From: Mesostigma viride
Lineage: Eukaryota; Streptophyta; Mesostigmatophyceae; Mesostigmatales; Mesostigmataceae
Assembly (NCBI GenBank): GCA_009746045.1
Contig: RPFO01000592.1
Location: 1-64,000 of the forward strand
Length of the DNA: 64,000 bases
Direction of reading: 5' to 3'
Below the pieces are notes generated by a model that saw only the letters and a program-made list of their open reading frames with translations, did no database searches and was not told the DNA's origin. Shown in pieces: positions 36,620 to 51,600 of this stretch. The translations under genes were made by a program, and so were the position numbers. Position 1 is the first letter of the stretch. Each line of letters begins with the position of its first letter.

Positions 36620-39600
36620 GTGGGTATATAAAGTGTGAGATTAATGTTAGCTTTCTTTACAAGTTTAGGGCGTTGATATTTGAAATTGTACACGTTGCGT
36701 AATAAATTTCATGCAATTTTGCTGTGACAAAGTTTGTCTGACCTTCTTAACCACAATGCCTTTGTACCATCCCCAGGGAGCACGTGGATTTCAGACACAA
36801 GCTTCAGGGGCATCTCCATCGCCGTGTGTTGCAACAAGTTCAGCTCAAGGGTTCTTTCCAACCACAGCATGTTCCCTGGCGCCAACAGATGTCACAGCAT
36901 CTTCAATTGTACTTCCAGCCGCTGCAGTATCTTCCCCTCTCTCCCCATCTGACATAGTACCTTCTTCTCCTTTACAGGCTTCCGCCGCATGTTACCCCGT
37001 ACCGCCACCTAGCACAGTATGCGTGGGGGGGGGGCCACCGTCTGGAATGCCTTGTGCTTTGGACCCACCTTCTCGGGCGAACGCTTGTGTGGAAGAAGCG
37101 GAGTCCATGGCAGTGGAGACCGCACAAGGAGAGATGAACGTTCAGGCACCGCAGACAACAAGCGTTCCAGCTCTAGCAGGAGCACATGCAGCTGGCGCTC
37201 AAAAAGTTGTAAGCTATTTGTTTTTCTTTGTTATTCATGCATGGTTTAAGTTGTTTATTTTGATCATTTTTTAGCAAATAGCAGCATGATTTCATGCAAA
37301 GCGCTCATGCATGCCTTTGAGGAACTTGAATCGCATATACGATTTTTGTTGTTATTGTACTGTTTTCATGTCATGACTAATGTGCAGGTGGACGTTAGTG
37401 GGTTTAAAACCGCGTCGGACTTTGCAGACGCTGCTTTCACTGCTTCAGCGAATGTCTGGGAACGGATGCAGCGAATTTCATATCTGATCAAAGCGTTGGA
37501 CGAGGAGGGTCGTAACTTTTCTGACAAGAGTGTCCATGCTGCGGTAAGTAACCATTTCGGTGTATGGCTTTCATGTTGTTGTGGCATGTTTTTTACGGCA
37601 AAATGGAGCAGCTAGAAGTTACATAGAGAATGATAATAATGTTTGGCTTTAATGTTTGGCTTTAATGTTTGGCTTTAATTTTTTTGGGTGGGTTCACTTT
37701 CCTGTGTGCAGAAGAAAAGGATGAAGAATGCACTGAACAACTGCAACCGGACATGGTCAAATTTGCCTGAGGTGCAAAAGCTTCGATTACAGTCTGCGAG
37801 TGGTGGATTGGCTGTCAAAGGGTCGTTGCATGCTCGTGAAGGACCAGCGGCAGAGGCGTCGCAAGGGGGGATCCCTGCGCGTGCGAGTCCAGCAACGGTA
37901 GCGGCGGTGGAAGGGGGTCTGCCTGCGTGTGCGCGTCTTGTGACAGCGGCGCCGCAAGGGGGGCTGCCTGCAAGTGCGGATTCAGCGGCGGCAGCGGAGG
38001 AGCGAGCAGGCAGAAAGCGGTGGCAGTTTACCAAGCTTCCATTCGGAGGCAAGGGAGAAGAAGCCGATGGCTTTCAGGAACAGGATGTATCACAAGGGCT
38101 TGGCCTTGATGCAGGCGGGAATGACCGCCAATCCATCTACAGAGTGGCAGAGTCCAATCAGACTGCCTGTGGTCCAGATGTTGGTGCGCCAAATGTTGTT
38201 GGGATGGAGGTTAGTCGCCTAAGTCTTTCTAGTGTTTGTATTGTTCTTGTATTTAGCATTCTTTACTGTGTTTGCATGTTGGATGATGTGCACTTGACTG
38301 TTGGACATTTGGTTTCATGTAAGTATCTTATTTTATCTGTAATGTATATGATTGGATGCAGGAGGTGAATACAGAGACTTTCAAAACGGCCGCCGACTTC
38401 GTCACGTTTGCCAAAAGCTTCTCTCGCCGCTGGGCTATGTCAGCGGAAGACAAGATTGCGCGTTTGCAGTCGCTGTTGCAGGAACTGCGTCACTGGAAAT
38501 TGCATGAAAACGATCCGCAAAAAATCTTCGAACGACAAATGGCGGTAAGTTATTGTGATGAGGAGTTGCTTTGCGATGGGATTGTCCAATGTGCCATGGC
38601 GCTCTTCTTTTCTTACATGCTCATTTTGGATGCATCTGCTCTGCTTTACCACTCATTTACTGCATTGTTGATCCGAATGAAATCATGTTTTCTTTGTGGG
38701 ATTGTAAGATTGCAGGTTAAGGCTTTGCAGGACATGGTGAGCCGTCGAGAGAGGAGGTGCGCATCAGCGTCTACACGACAAGACGGTGATGCTGAGGTTT
38801 GTTCATATTTGTTAACCACGAGCTTTAATTTTGGTTTTCCTGTTTTGGGGGGAGGGAGGATGCCAGAGTTTCTGTAATTTCATTTGATTAATCTTTGGTT
38901 AATGCATTGCGCGTTTGTGCAGGATGTTGCGTGCGAACCTGGTGCAATATTGGCCTACAAGCGAGCTGCGAAGGCCTTTTGCTGTAACGAGGTGCACTCG
39001 GTCAAGGACCAGATCGAGTACTTGCAAGAATTGGTCGGCGAGGTTCGACGGCGGGATGATTTCAGTGATGAGCAACGCCGCACTCTTGTGAGTTTTTTTT
39101 ATCTATCTTGTGTTGAGTTGTAAATTTCCTTTTTTCTTTGGCATTGTCATGATTGCTACTGTTCTACATTAATTCCATATTTCTGGCCTGCATCGGTTGT
39201 CTCCTTGATATATTTTGGATTGATTGTGATGCCACTGCAGGGGAAAACGCTGTTGGACATGATTAATGAGAGGGTGCAACCTGCGGCTCCTGGGATCAAC
39301 CCACCATCAATAGTAAGGGCAGATGTTGTTGTTTGTTGGTTGTGAAATGGTTTCTGGTGTGTGCCAGTCGTCATGTTGGAGTCATCTTTTACATTGCATG
39401 TCATGCGGTCATGTCGCTATACTGGTGTTCGCTTTGTACGTGTCTGTGGTTGACACTTCGTGTGTGACAAGTGTTAGTCGCTGTGGGCTAAGGTTCTCTC
39501 CACCTCGGTGTGTTGTTTATCTTGCGACATGTGCAGGATCCTGGTAGTGATCAAGGGCAGGGTGATGAGGGCGCGAGTGACGCGGCTACTCGTGTCATCC

Positions 39601-42600
39601 AAAAGCTGGACGCGGATCGGAAATGGCATCGTGATAATTATGCCCGTAAGAAAAGGGAGATGGCCACGGGGAGGACTAAGGATGTGCGTGGCAAGAAGCA
39701 TGCGCGGACGGACGGGAACGATGCTGATGACAGCGACGGAGGATGTGATGAGATGGATGCAACGATGGAGGACGACGATGGTGGTGGCCTCGAGGGTGGT
39801 GATGGGGAGTCCATCGATCCGCTCGAGGGAGGCAGCCCGGGGAGTGATGGGGAGAAATCTGGTGATGATGTGTCACCACCAGTCAAGGAGACGGATCGGC
39901 AGAGAATCACGAGGGTGAGTTTATCTGACACTGCGCTCGCAGCTAACCATGTGCACGTGATGTCATAAGCCAGCTAGTAGACGTATCACGGGTACACACG
40001 CAGGCAGGAAGGCACGTAGGCTGGCAGGCAGGTAAGCCAGTTTGGCAAGCATTTTGGCAAGGGCGATATATCTTTTGTGTCAAGCTAGGCATGCAGGGCT
40101 GCATGGGCAGGAAGGAAGGCACGGTGCAAGGGGCATGGCGTAATCCAACTTTGCGGTGCTTTCCTCTGTGTATATCCCAACTGAGATGACAAATAATTTT
40201 TCTGACGCTGTGTTGGTTTGTGATGTTGTATCTTGAAAAAGGTTACTTCAAGAAGGATGTTGTGGAACGGTGCTGTAGCGCAGGTTATTGCGTGATAGTA
40301 CCATTGATCGAAGTGTTCGGTGTGTTCAAATTGTTGGAATATTTTTAACAGGTGAACGATGAGGTCAAAAAGTTCGGAACGACGCTTGCCGAGGTGCGGC
40401 GATTGTCGCGCTGTATGGACACGGGCGATTACACAGGATTTGAGGTGCGGCCGTTCAAGTTGCAGCCGCTGACCAATGACCCGAATGCTGCACATCCGTA
40501 CTCGCTAGACGAACACCGTGAGCTAAGCAAGTGCCCCAAGTGCCATGCGCCCATGTTCAAGGAGGAGCACCCCAAGCAAAGTCGTTGCTGTTCCAAGGGC
40601 AAGGTCAAGGTGTTGCAGCCCAACCTTAACCTCATCATCGAGAAGCGCAGGAGGCGCGAGCGACTGCTGGCGGCGCCGAACCCGGACGAGCGCGCCATTG
40701 CGCAAAATAACCTGAGTGAGCAGGAGGAGATGTTGTGGCAGATCCACTGCAACCCGACAAACGTGGCCCTGTGGATCAGGTACAGTGTTGGAATGATGGT
40801 GGGAACCAAGCATGCTTGTGTGTTGTACTCGATGTCAGTGGTGCAGAAGTTATGCTGAAATTTTCTTTACCACTCTTAGTAATGGTGCGACAGCTATGGC
40901 AAAATTTTCTTCTCCGCCCTTATGGCACGGGAGCTATGCTAAAATTTTCTTCACCGCCCTTACTTATGGCGCGGGAGCTATGTTAAATTTTTCTTCACTG
41001 CAGTTAAGGGGAGGGAGTTATGACAACATTTTTTTTCCCACCCTTGCTTCTACTGCGGGAGCTAATGCCAAAATTTTCTTCGCTACCCTTATGGCGCGTG
41101 AGCTATGCCAAAATTTTCCGCACTGCCCTTGTTGCACGTGAGCTATGCCAAAATGTTCTGCACCACCCTTATGGCGCGGAAGCTATGCCAAAATTTTCTG
41201 CAGCACCCTTGTGGCGCGTGAGCTATGCCAAAACTTTCTTCACTGCCCTTGTGGCGCGGGAGCTATGCTATAATTTTCTGCACCACCCTTGTGGCGCGGA
41301 AGCTATGCCAAAATTTTCTGCACCGTGCTTATCTTGCGGGAGCTATGCTAACATTTTCTGCACCACCCTTGTGGCTGGGAAGCTATGATGAAATGTTGTG
41401 TATCACCCCTATGGTGCTATGACAACATTTTTTTTCCCACCCTTACTTCTACTGCGGGAGCTAATGCCAAAATTTTCTTCGCTACCCTTATGGCGCGTGA
41501 GCTATGCCAAAATTTTCCGCACTGCCCTTGTTGCACGTGAGCTATGCCAAAATTTTCTGCAGCACCCTTGTGGCGCGTGAGCTATGCCAAAATTTTCTGC
41601 ACTGCCCTTGTGGCGCGGGAGCTATGCCAAAATTTTCTGCACCCCCCTTATGGCGCGCGAGCTATGCCAAAACTTTCTTCACTGCCCTTGTGGCGCGGGA
41701 GCTATGCCAAAATTTTCTGCACCACCCTTATGGCGTGGGAGCTATGCCAAAATTTTCTGCACCACCCTTGTGGCGCGGGAGCTATGCCAAAACTTTCTTC
41801 ACTGCCCTTGTGGCGCGGGAGCTATGCCAAAACTTTCTTCTCCGCCCTTGTTGCACGTGAGCAATGCCAAAACTTTCTTCACTGCCCTTGTGGCGCGGGA
41901 GCTAGCCTAAAATTTTGTGCACCACCCTTGGGGCGCGTGAGCAATGCCAAAATTTTCTGTACCTATGGAGCTATTTGCCATAGCTCCCAAATTTTCTGCA
42001 CCGCCGTTATTGCGCGGAAGCTATGCCAAAATTTTCTGCACGACCCTTGTGGCGCGTGAGCTATGGCAAAATTTTCTTCGCTACCCTTATGGCGCGTGAG
42101 CTATGCCAAAATTTTCCGCACTGCCCTTGTTGCACGTGAGCTATGCCAAAATGTTCTGCACCACCCTTATGGCGCGGAAGCTATGCCAAAATTTTCTGCA
42201 GCACCCTTGTGGCGCGTGAGCTATGCCAAAACTTTCTTCACTGCCCTTGTGGCGCGGGAGCTATGCTATAATACGTGAGTATTCCTTTGCCACTCTTCGG
42301 AAGCGCAAGCTGTGCTTGGATTTTTACCTTACTTCTACTGCGGGAGCTAATGCCAAAATTTTCTTCGCTACCCTTATGGCGCGTGAGCTATGCCAAAATT
42401 TTCCGCACTGCCCTTGTTGCACGTGAGCTATGCCAAAATTTTCTGCAGCACCCTTGTGGCGCGTGAGCTATGCCAAAATTTTCTGCACTGCCCTTGTGGC
42501 GCGGGAGCTATGCCAAAATTTTCTGCACCCCCCTTATAGCGCGCGAGCTATGCCAAAACTTTCTTCACTGCCCTTGTGGTGCGGGAGCTATGCCAAAATT

Positions 42601-45600
42601 TTCTGCACTGCCCTTATGGCGTGGGAGCTATGCCAAAATTTTCTGCACCACCCTTGGGGCGCGGGAGCAATGCCAAAACTTTCTTCACTGCCCTTGTGGC
42701 GCGGGAGCTATGCCAAAACTTTCTTCTCCGCCCTTGTGGCGCGGGAGCTATGCCAAAATTTTCTGCACTGCCCTTGTTGCACGTGAGCAATGCCAAAACT
42801 TTCTTCACTGCCCTTGTGGCGCGGGAGCTAGCCTAAAATTTTGTGCACCACCCTTGGGGCGCGTGAGCAATGCCAAAATTTTCTGTACCTCCCTTGTGGC
42901 GCGGGAGCAATGCCAAAACTTTCTTCACCGCACTGCCCTTGTTGCACGTGAGCTATGCCAAAATGTTCTGCACCACCCTTATGGCGCGGAAGCTATGCCA
43001 AAATTTTCTGCAGCACCCTTGTGGCGCGTGAGCTATGCCAAAACTTTCTTCACTGCCCTTGTCGCGCGGCAGCTATGCTATTATACGTGAGTATTCCTTT
43101 GCCACTCTTCGGAAGCGCAAGCTGTGCTTGGATTTTTTTTACCATGCTCGTGGTCCAGAAAAAAGTTTCTCCACCCTCCCTTATGGCGCGGGAGCTATCC
43201 TAAAATTTTCTTCACCGCCTTTACTTATGTTGCGGGATCTATGGCAAAATTTTCTTCACTGCCCTTATGCACGGGAGCTATGCTAAAATTTTCTACACCG
43301 CCCTTACTTATGTTGCGGGAGATATGCCAAAATTTTCTGCACCCCCCTTATGGCGCGCAAGCTATGCCAAACTTTTCTGCACTGCCCTTGTGGCGCGGGA
43401 GCTATGCCAAAATTTTCTGCACCACCCTTATGGCGTGGGAGCTATGCCAAAATTTTCTGCACCACCCTTGTGGCGCGGGAGCTATGCCAAAACTTTCTTC
43501 TCCGCCCTTGTGGCGCGGGAGCTAGCCTAAAATTTTGTGCACCACCCTTGGGGCGCGTGAGCAATGCCAAACTTTTCTGTACCTCCCTTGTGGCGCGGGA
43601 GCAATGCCAAAACTTTCTTCACCGCACTTGTGGCGCGGGAGCTATGCCATCTTTTTCTTCGCTGCCCTTGTAGCGCGGGAGCTATGCCAAAACGTTCTTA
43701 ACTGACCTTGTGGCGCGGGAGGTATGCCAAATTTTCTGCACCGCCGTTATTGCGCGGAAGCTATGCTATAATTTTCTGCACCACCCTTGTGGCGCGGAAG
43801 CTATGCCAAAACTTTCTTCACTGCCCTTATCTTGCGGGAGCTGTGCTATAATTTTCTGCACCACCCTTGTGGCGCGGAAGCTATGATGAAATGTTGTGTA
43901 TCACCCCTATGGTGCTATGACAACATTTTTTTTCCCACCCTTACTTCTACTGCGGGAGCTAATGCCAAAATTTTCTTCGCTACCCTTATGGCGCGTGAGC
44001 TATGCCAAAATTTTCCGCACTGCCCTTGTTGCACGTGAGCTATGCCAAAATGTTCTGCACCACATTTATGGCGCGTGAGCTATGCCAAAATTTTCTGCAC
44101 TGCCCTTGTTGCACGTGAGCTATGCCAAAACGTTCTTAACTGCCCTTGTGGCGCGGAAGCTATGCCAAAATTTTCTGCGCCGCCCTTGTGGCGCGCGAGC
44201 TATGCCAAAATTTTCTGCACTGCCCTTATGGCGCGGAAGCTATGCCAAAATTTTCTGAACGACCCTTGTGGCGCGGGAGCTATGCTAAAACTTTCTGCAC
44301 TGCCCTTATGGCGCGTGAGCTATGCCAAAACGTTCTTCACTGCCCTTGTGGCGCGGGAGCTATGCCAAAACTTTCTTCTCCGCCCTTGTGGCGCGAGAGC
44401 TATGCTAAAATTTTCTGCACCACCCTTGTGGCTGGGAAGCTATGATGAAATGTTGTGTATCACCCCTACGGTGCAAAAACTAATGTGAGTATTCCTTTGC
44501 CACTGTTCAGCAGCGCAAGCTGTGCTGGGATTTTTTTTACCATGCTTGTGGTGCAGAAAAAGTTTCTCCACCCTCCCTTAGGGCGCGGGAGCTATGCTAA
44601 AATTTTCCGCACCGCCCTTACTTATGTTGCGGGAGCTATGCCAAAATTTTCTTCGCTACCCTTATGGCATGGGAGGTATGTCAAAATTTTCTGCACTTCC
44701 CTTGTTGCACGTGAGCTATGCCAAAACGTTCTTAACTGACCTTGTGGCGCGGGAGCTATGCCAAAATTTTCTGCACTGCCCTTATGGCGCGGAAGCTATG
44801 CCAAAGTTTTCTGAACGACCCTTGTGGCGCGGGAGCTATGCTAAAATTTTCTGCACCACCCTTGTGGCGCGGAAGCTATTCAAAAATTTTCTGCACCACC
44901 CTTGTGGCACGGGAGCTATGCCAAAACTTTCTTCACTGCCCTTGTGGCGCGGGAGCTATGCCAAAACTTTCTTCACTGCCTTTGTGGCCCGTGAGCTATG
45001 CCAAAACTTTCTTCACCGCCCTTGCGGCGCGTGAGCTATGCCAAAATTTTGTGCACCACCCTTGTGGCGCGAAAGCTGTGCCAATTCCGCCCTTACTTAT
45101 GTGGGGGAGCTATGGCAATATTTTCTTCTATGCCCTTATCTTGCGGGAGCTATGCCAAAACTGAGGTGAGTATGTTCACCCGCGCAAGCTGTGCAGGGAT
45201 TTTTTTTACCATCCTCGTGATGCGCAACCTATGCTAAAATATTCTTTACGAGTGACCCTGTAAATGTTGAACGATGCTGTGTCGTGTATGTGCCCTGATG
45301 TATTTGCCAACACGCTCAAGGTATGGGAGGATGATCAACCAGTTTTTCGCGGTGGCGCGCGTCGTCGCAAGCGGGCGCATCGGGGATGCCGTCGAGAACA
45401 AGGGGGAGTGCGTGCTCGAGCTTCACGGCCAGACCGTCGAGCGCGTCAAGCCAATCATCCGGGACGGTGTGCACGTCAACAACGACTTATACTTTCTGTT
45501 GAACGACCCGGAGCAGAAGGATAAGGCGGAGGACGAGGTCTTGGAGCGGTGAGTGACCCTCCTTTTGCGAATCCGTGTTTGTGGAGCGTGATGTGGTATC

Positions 45601-48600
45601 CTTTGCGTGTGCTTTGACGCATCGAGTGCCTGACATTGTGTGTGTGCTGGTGTATGCACGCGGATACCTTTGTTGCTGTTGTGCCTTGGCAGGAACAAGG
45701 TGAAGGTCAAAGACCCCAACCTACGGAGGTTGTTGGACCTCCTGGAGAAGTACCTGCTCACGTACAACCCCCTGCTGCAGCAGTTTGCTCGGCAGGCGAC
45801 CGAGGTGTTGGCGGAGCGGCAAGCGGTTGTAGAGGTGGCGGGCGAGTTCTCGCCGGAGGTGCACGCGCCAGAGATCTTCTTGATGCCGTGGTGAGTGGGC
45901 TACGCTGTGTTGTATGCATTGAACACGCGCGATATTGGGAATTATTGTGTACCTTTGTCCCACGTTACGGCAGTGTGCTGCATACACTCTTCGGATAAGC
46001 CGTGTTTTAGATAGATTGTTGCCTTGGATTGTCGATTCCACTAGTCATCGGTTGACCTTTGTGGCACGAGTTTTGCGGGTGCGGGTGGGGGGGATGGCGT
46101 CTGCGTGGACGCATGCTCGCGTGCAGCGGACAAAGGAGCGCGCAGCCGGGCCACTTTCGCGTCGACATGGTCGAGCGCGGGCCGGAGGGCCAGCGCATCA
46201 CCAAGGAGCTACCGCTGGGGAGCAAGGATTACATGGCGCTGGCTTTCCCGGTCATCCATTCCGAGGGCAACGGGGGCTGGTCGTACAGGTACGATGGGAA
46301 TGGCAAGCGCAAGCAGGAGGTCAAGCTGCAGCAGGAGCTCAAGTGCCGGATGTTCTCCGAGTGGCGTCTCAAGTACAAGGGCGGGTTGGGGCAGGTGTTT
46401 CCGCTGCACGGCTGCTCCATGAAAGAGGACCAGACGATCACATTCTTGCGAGCAAAGCAGCGCGAGAAGAACCAGCTGCGGATCGCGTCGTGGGCGGAGC
46501 TGAGCGACAACCTCCAGATATTGGACGACTTGAAGAAGATCGGGGTGTACAGCGAGAAGGACTGGAAAAAGTTCACCAAGGCGAACGTGAAGGACCTGCC
46601 GGAGGAGCTGCGTTCGGGGCTGACCATGGAGTTGCCGTCTGGCTCTGGGATGGCCAACCGCTTCGTGCTGCACAACATCCAGGACAACATCGCCGCCATC
46701 GCCGAGGCTGGCGGCCCGTCGGTCTTTGCCACGTTCACGTGCAACCCGATGTGGCCGGAGATCCAGGACAACCTGCCGCCGAGGACCGGCCTAGATGCAG
46801 GAAAACCCCCTAACGTGTACCTGCACCCCGAGTTTGCCAACCGGGCGTTCCACATCCGGCTGGCCGCGTTCGTCAAGGCCATCCAGGACGGCGTGCTGGG
46901 TGCCAAGCCGTTGTACTTAATCTATGTGATTGAGTACCAGACGCGCGGGCTCCCGCACGCCCATGTCATCTTCCGCCTGCCTCAGCCCTTTCACCCCACC
47001 ATCGCCAACGGGCGCATCGACGAGCTCGCGTGGGCGGAGCTGCCTCCCGAGGACATCGCCGGCGGGCGGCTGCGCGAGCTCGTCTTGCAGCACATGGTGC
47101 ACAACCACACCATGGGCGGCAAGTGCATGAAGGACCGGACTCGCGCTGTTCCCATGCCCCCGCGCAAGTCGCTGCGGGCGGCGGACGTCGCGGCGGCGCG
47201 CGACACGTTCGACCTGGAGTCGGCGTCCTCATCCTCGGAAGACGAGCCGGCCAACCCGTGGCGGCCGAGGACCTACACTTGCGCCAAGCGCTTCCCCGAG
47301 TCGTTCGCCAAGCGCACGTTCGAGGATGTGCGGGGGTTCATACACCCGCGAAGGCGGCACACGTGCAAGCTCAACCAGTGGATTGTCCCTTATAATCCCT
47401 GGGCAACGCTGAGGTTCGATGCCCACATCAACTTTGTGGTCACCTCGCACACGCACGTCGTCTTCTACCTCAACAAGTACATAAATAAGGGGCAGGAGTA
47501 CGCGGAGATTAAGCTGGGCGAGTGCGACGAGGCCGCCGAGTACTTGCGGGGGCGGCGGGTGAGTGGCTCGCGTCGTTCATCTGGGTCCAAGTGCTTGTGA
47601 TGGTGTGCTGAGAGGAGGGAATGATAAACCGGGAACGGTGCTAGTTGGTTTGATTTTTTTTTGCACTTTATGCTCTTGAGGAGATGTTCCAAAAGGTGTT
47701 CATAGTTATTTGGAGGCCACGGCTTTGTGTGCGTGTGGGTGCGCGTGTTGTGTGTCGGCAGATAAGCGGGACGCAGGCGGACTGGGTCTGCCGCGGGTTC
47801 CACGAGCGGGCGATGCGGCCCGGCTGCGAGATGCTGCCCATTCACCTGCCCGGGCAGCACAAGATCACGTACAAGGAGGGCTGCAAGTGGTCGCTGGAGA
47901 ACGCAGTGGAGCAGAAACAGGACACGCCGCTGACAATGTACTTTGATCGGCCGGGGGACGAGGACGTGCCCGGGATGAACGCGCTCAAGTACTCTGAGTT
48001 CCACAAGAAGTATGTCATCCGCAAGTTCCTTGGCAACAAGAAGACCCACACCGAGACCGTGAGTGCGCTGTGTTCTTGCACGCCGCTGTCGCATTTTGTT
48101 GATTGCTTCTCGACTCGTTGTCTTGGTGTGCGTATTAGGTGGGTTTCTAACAGCCTTGGTGTTTTAACAACCTGGTTTTGCCGTTGTGCTCCGTGTGGTT
48201 TGTCGGCCGTGCAGCTGAAAAGGACGGCTCCCGCGCGCGCGCTGAGGGACGTGAACAATGAGGTGAGCCATCGTCGTTTCATCGCCGCCGTCGTTGTTTT
48301 CCTTTTTTTTGTGCGGTGCCAAAAACCTTTTTTTTTTGCCCCCCCGACACACGGATGGCAGCCCCCCCCCACACCCACGCACGCATGCCAGCCCCACCCC
48401 ACATGCACGCATGCATGCCAGGCACCCCCCACACCCACGCATGCATGCCAGCCCCTCCCACACCCACGCCCGCATGCCAGCTACCCCACAAACCCACGCA
48501 TGCATGCCAGCGACCCCCCACATGCATGCATGCATGCCAGCCACCCCACGCACGCATGCCAGCCCATCACAAACCCACTTATGCATGCCAGCCATCCTCC

Positions 48601-51600
48601 ACACCCACGTACGCATGCCAGCCACCCCACACACCCACGCACGCATGGCAGCCACCCCATGAACCCACGCACGCGTGCCAGCCACCCCCTAACCCCACGC
48701 ATGCATGGCAGCCCCCCACCACACCCACGCATGCATGCCACCCCCCCCCACACCCACGCACGCATGCGAGCCCCCCCCCACACCCACACACGCATGCGAG
48801 CCCCCCCCCACACCCACGCACACATGACACTCCCCCCCCATGAAGTCATAGTGGGCACTACGGAGTCATGCGCTTGAGAGGGTGTACGTCGAGTTGTTTG
48901 TCCTAACGTGTGGCGGTGGTTGTGGTCCCGTGACACTGCTGCTCGCAGGTCATCGTTTGCAAGGGCCACACGGCGCGATGGTGGCTCCTGCCGCGCACCC
49001 AGCGGGTGTTCACGCGAATGTACGACCCCGACCTGCGCAACCCCGAGCTCTTCTACTTGCGCGTGCTGCTGGAGAAGCGCGCGGCGCACTCGTTCGAGGA
49101 CCTGTGCACCGTGGACGGCGATGTGCTCAGCAACGAGATGGCGTGCCGCCAGCTGGGCCTGCTCGAGGACAACGACGCCGCGGTGGAGTGCATGCGCATC
49201 GCCGCGCGCCGGTTCGAGACGCCGTACGCGATGCGGCGGCTGTTCGTCATCCTCGTTTTGCAAAGGCTCAGCACGATTCAGGCGCTGTGGCGGTTCAAGG
49301 AGGAGATGATGAAGGACCACCTGTTCTTCTCGTACGAGGACGTCCACGGCGGGGTGGGTAAGAACGCCAAGCATCCCATCACGGTGGAGGACCGCGAGGC
49401 GGCGGTCGCGCGCACCCTCACCTACCTTGACAGGCGGCTGTCGGCCTACGGCTTCGACGTGTGGGAGCTGGAGCCGTCGCTGCGGAGGCGGCGCGAGAGG
49501 GGCGAGGATGTGTGCCGGCGCAAGCGCCAACACGACCCGGATGCCACACCGGAGGTCCCGGCGCCCGACCTGACCCGGTTCTCGTTCGAGCAACGTCAGG
49601 CTTACCAAACCCTGGTCAATGCGATCGAGGGCGCGGGCCCCCATCGTCGGCTGTTTGTGGATGGCCCCGCGGGAACGGGCAAGACCATGGTCATCAACGC
49701 GGCGATGCAGCAAGCCACGCGCGACGGATTCAAGGTGGTGCCCATGGCGTTCACGGGCGTCGCGTCGCTGCAGATGTGGGGCGGAACCACGTCGCACCAT
49801 GCGTGCGGCTTCCCGCTCGTGCTGGACCTCGAGTACGGGTGCCCCGTGACGCGCGGCTCTGCCAGGGGGCGCGCGCTGGTGGAGGCGCACGCGCTGGTCG
49901 TGGACGAGGTCGGCATGATGAATGTGGAGCTGATCCAGCTCTTGCATGAGCTACTCGTGAACCTGACCTTTGTGCAGGAACCGTTTGGCGGCAAGGTGCT
50001 CATTTTCGCGGGCGACTTCCGCCAGGTGGCACCCGTCGTCAAGGGCGCGAGCGAGTTGGCCACCTCTGACGCCAGCGTGGTACGATGTCCGCAGTGGGTG
50101 GGCGTGCACCGGCTGCCGCTCGAGTTCAACTACCGCGCGCGCGAGGACCCGGAGTATGCGCGGTTCGTCGCCAACGTCGGCATGGACAATGTCGCCTACG
50201 AGGCGGTCCTGGATAACCGTACTCACAAGGAGGTCCCGATGATCCCCCTCGCCATGGTCAAGCCGGTCAACGACTTGGACGAGCTGATCGCGCACACGTT
50301 CCCCGACGTGAACAGCCCGAACGCGTGCATGGGCTCCTCGATCGTCGCGCCGACGAACGCCGCGTGCGACGAAATCAACGAGGCCGTGCTGGCCAAGTTG
50401 AACAACGAGGAGCGCACCGCTTTCAGCAACGACAGCGTGGCCAAGTCGGGGGAGAAGGCGTCCATCAAGACTCTGAACAGCGCGCGCCAGGTTGGCGTGC
50501 CTGACCACGAGTTCAAGTGGAAGGTGGGCGCTGTCGCCATGATAACCCGCAATCTGTCCCACAAGGACGGATTGCAGAACGGGACGCGGGTGGCGCTGGT
50601 GGACGAGCAGAACGGCGTGTTCATCGTGAGCACGCCGGACGGCGAGCTCCACCCGCTGTCGCGCATCGCCTTCACCATCGAAGGCGACAAGTTCAAGATA
50701 CTACGAATGGCGTATCCGTTGAAGGTGCGTGCGCTTGGGGGTGTGTGCCCTGCATTCCTATCTGATTATGGTTTGTTAAATTCAGGCGGGCGCTGTAACG
50801 GCAAGCATGGAAAGCCATGCACTATATATAATGCATGCGGGAGTAATACGACACAAGGACCTAATTGCATGCCAGCCACCCCACGAACCCAGGCACGCAT
50901 GCCAGCCCCCCGCTAAACCCATGCATGCATGGCACTCCCCCCCCACACCCACGAATGCATGGCAGCCCGCCCCGCCCCACATGCATGCATGGCAGCTCCC
51001 CCCCACGCCCACGGACGCATGCCAGCCCCCACCACCACGCACGCATGCCAGCCCCTCCCACACCCACACACGGATGCCTGCCCCCCCCCCAAACCCACGC
51101 ACGCATGCCAGCCCTCCCATAAATCCACACACGCACACCAGCCCCCCCCCACATGCACGCACGCGTGCCAGCCACCCCCTAGCCCCACGCATGCATGGCA
51201 ACCCCCCACCTACCAACGCACGTATGCCAGCCCCCCCACAAACTCACGCATGCATGCCAGCCACCCCCCACATGCACGCAGGCATGCCAGCCACCCCACA
51301 AACCCACCCACGCATGCCAGCCACCCCCACACCCACTCATGCATTCCAGCCACCCTACAAACCCACTTCTGCATGCCAGCCACCACCCACACCCATACAC
51401 GCATGCCAGCCACCACCCACACCCACACACGCATGCCAGCCCTCCCATAAATCCACACACGCATGCCAGCCCCCCCCACACGCACGCATGCATGCCAGCC
51501 ACCCCACACACCCACGCACGCATGGTAGCCACCCCACGAACCCATGCACGCGTGCCAGGCACCCCCTAACCCCACGCATGCATGGCAACCCCCACCTACC

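Noticed and set aside
40735-45164. Chain of ORFs with repeats such as GSYAKIFCTALVARELCQNF
   Set aside because: Produced by the 40-bp intron satellite. All three frames encode the same 40-residue cycle, and the flanking exons splice over it.
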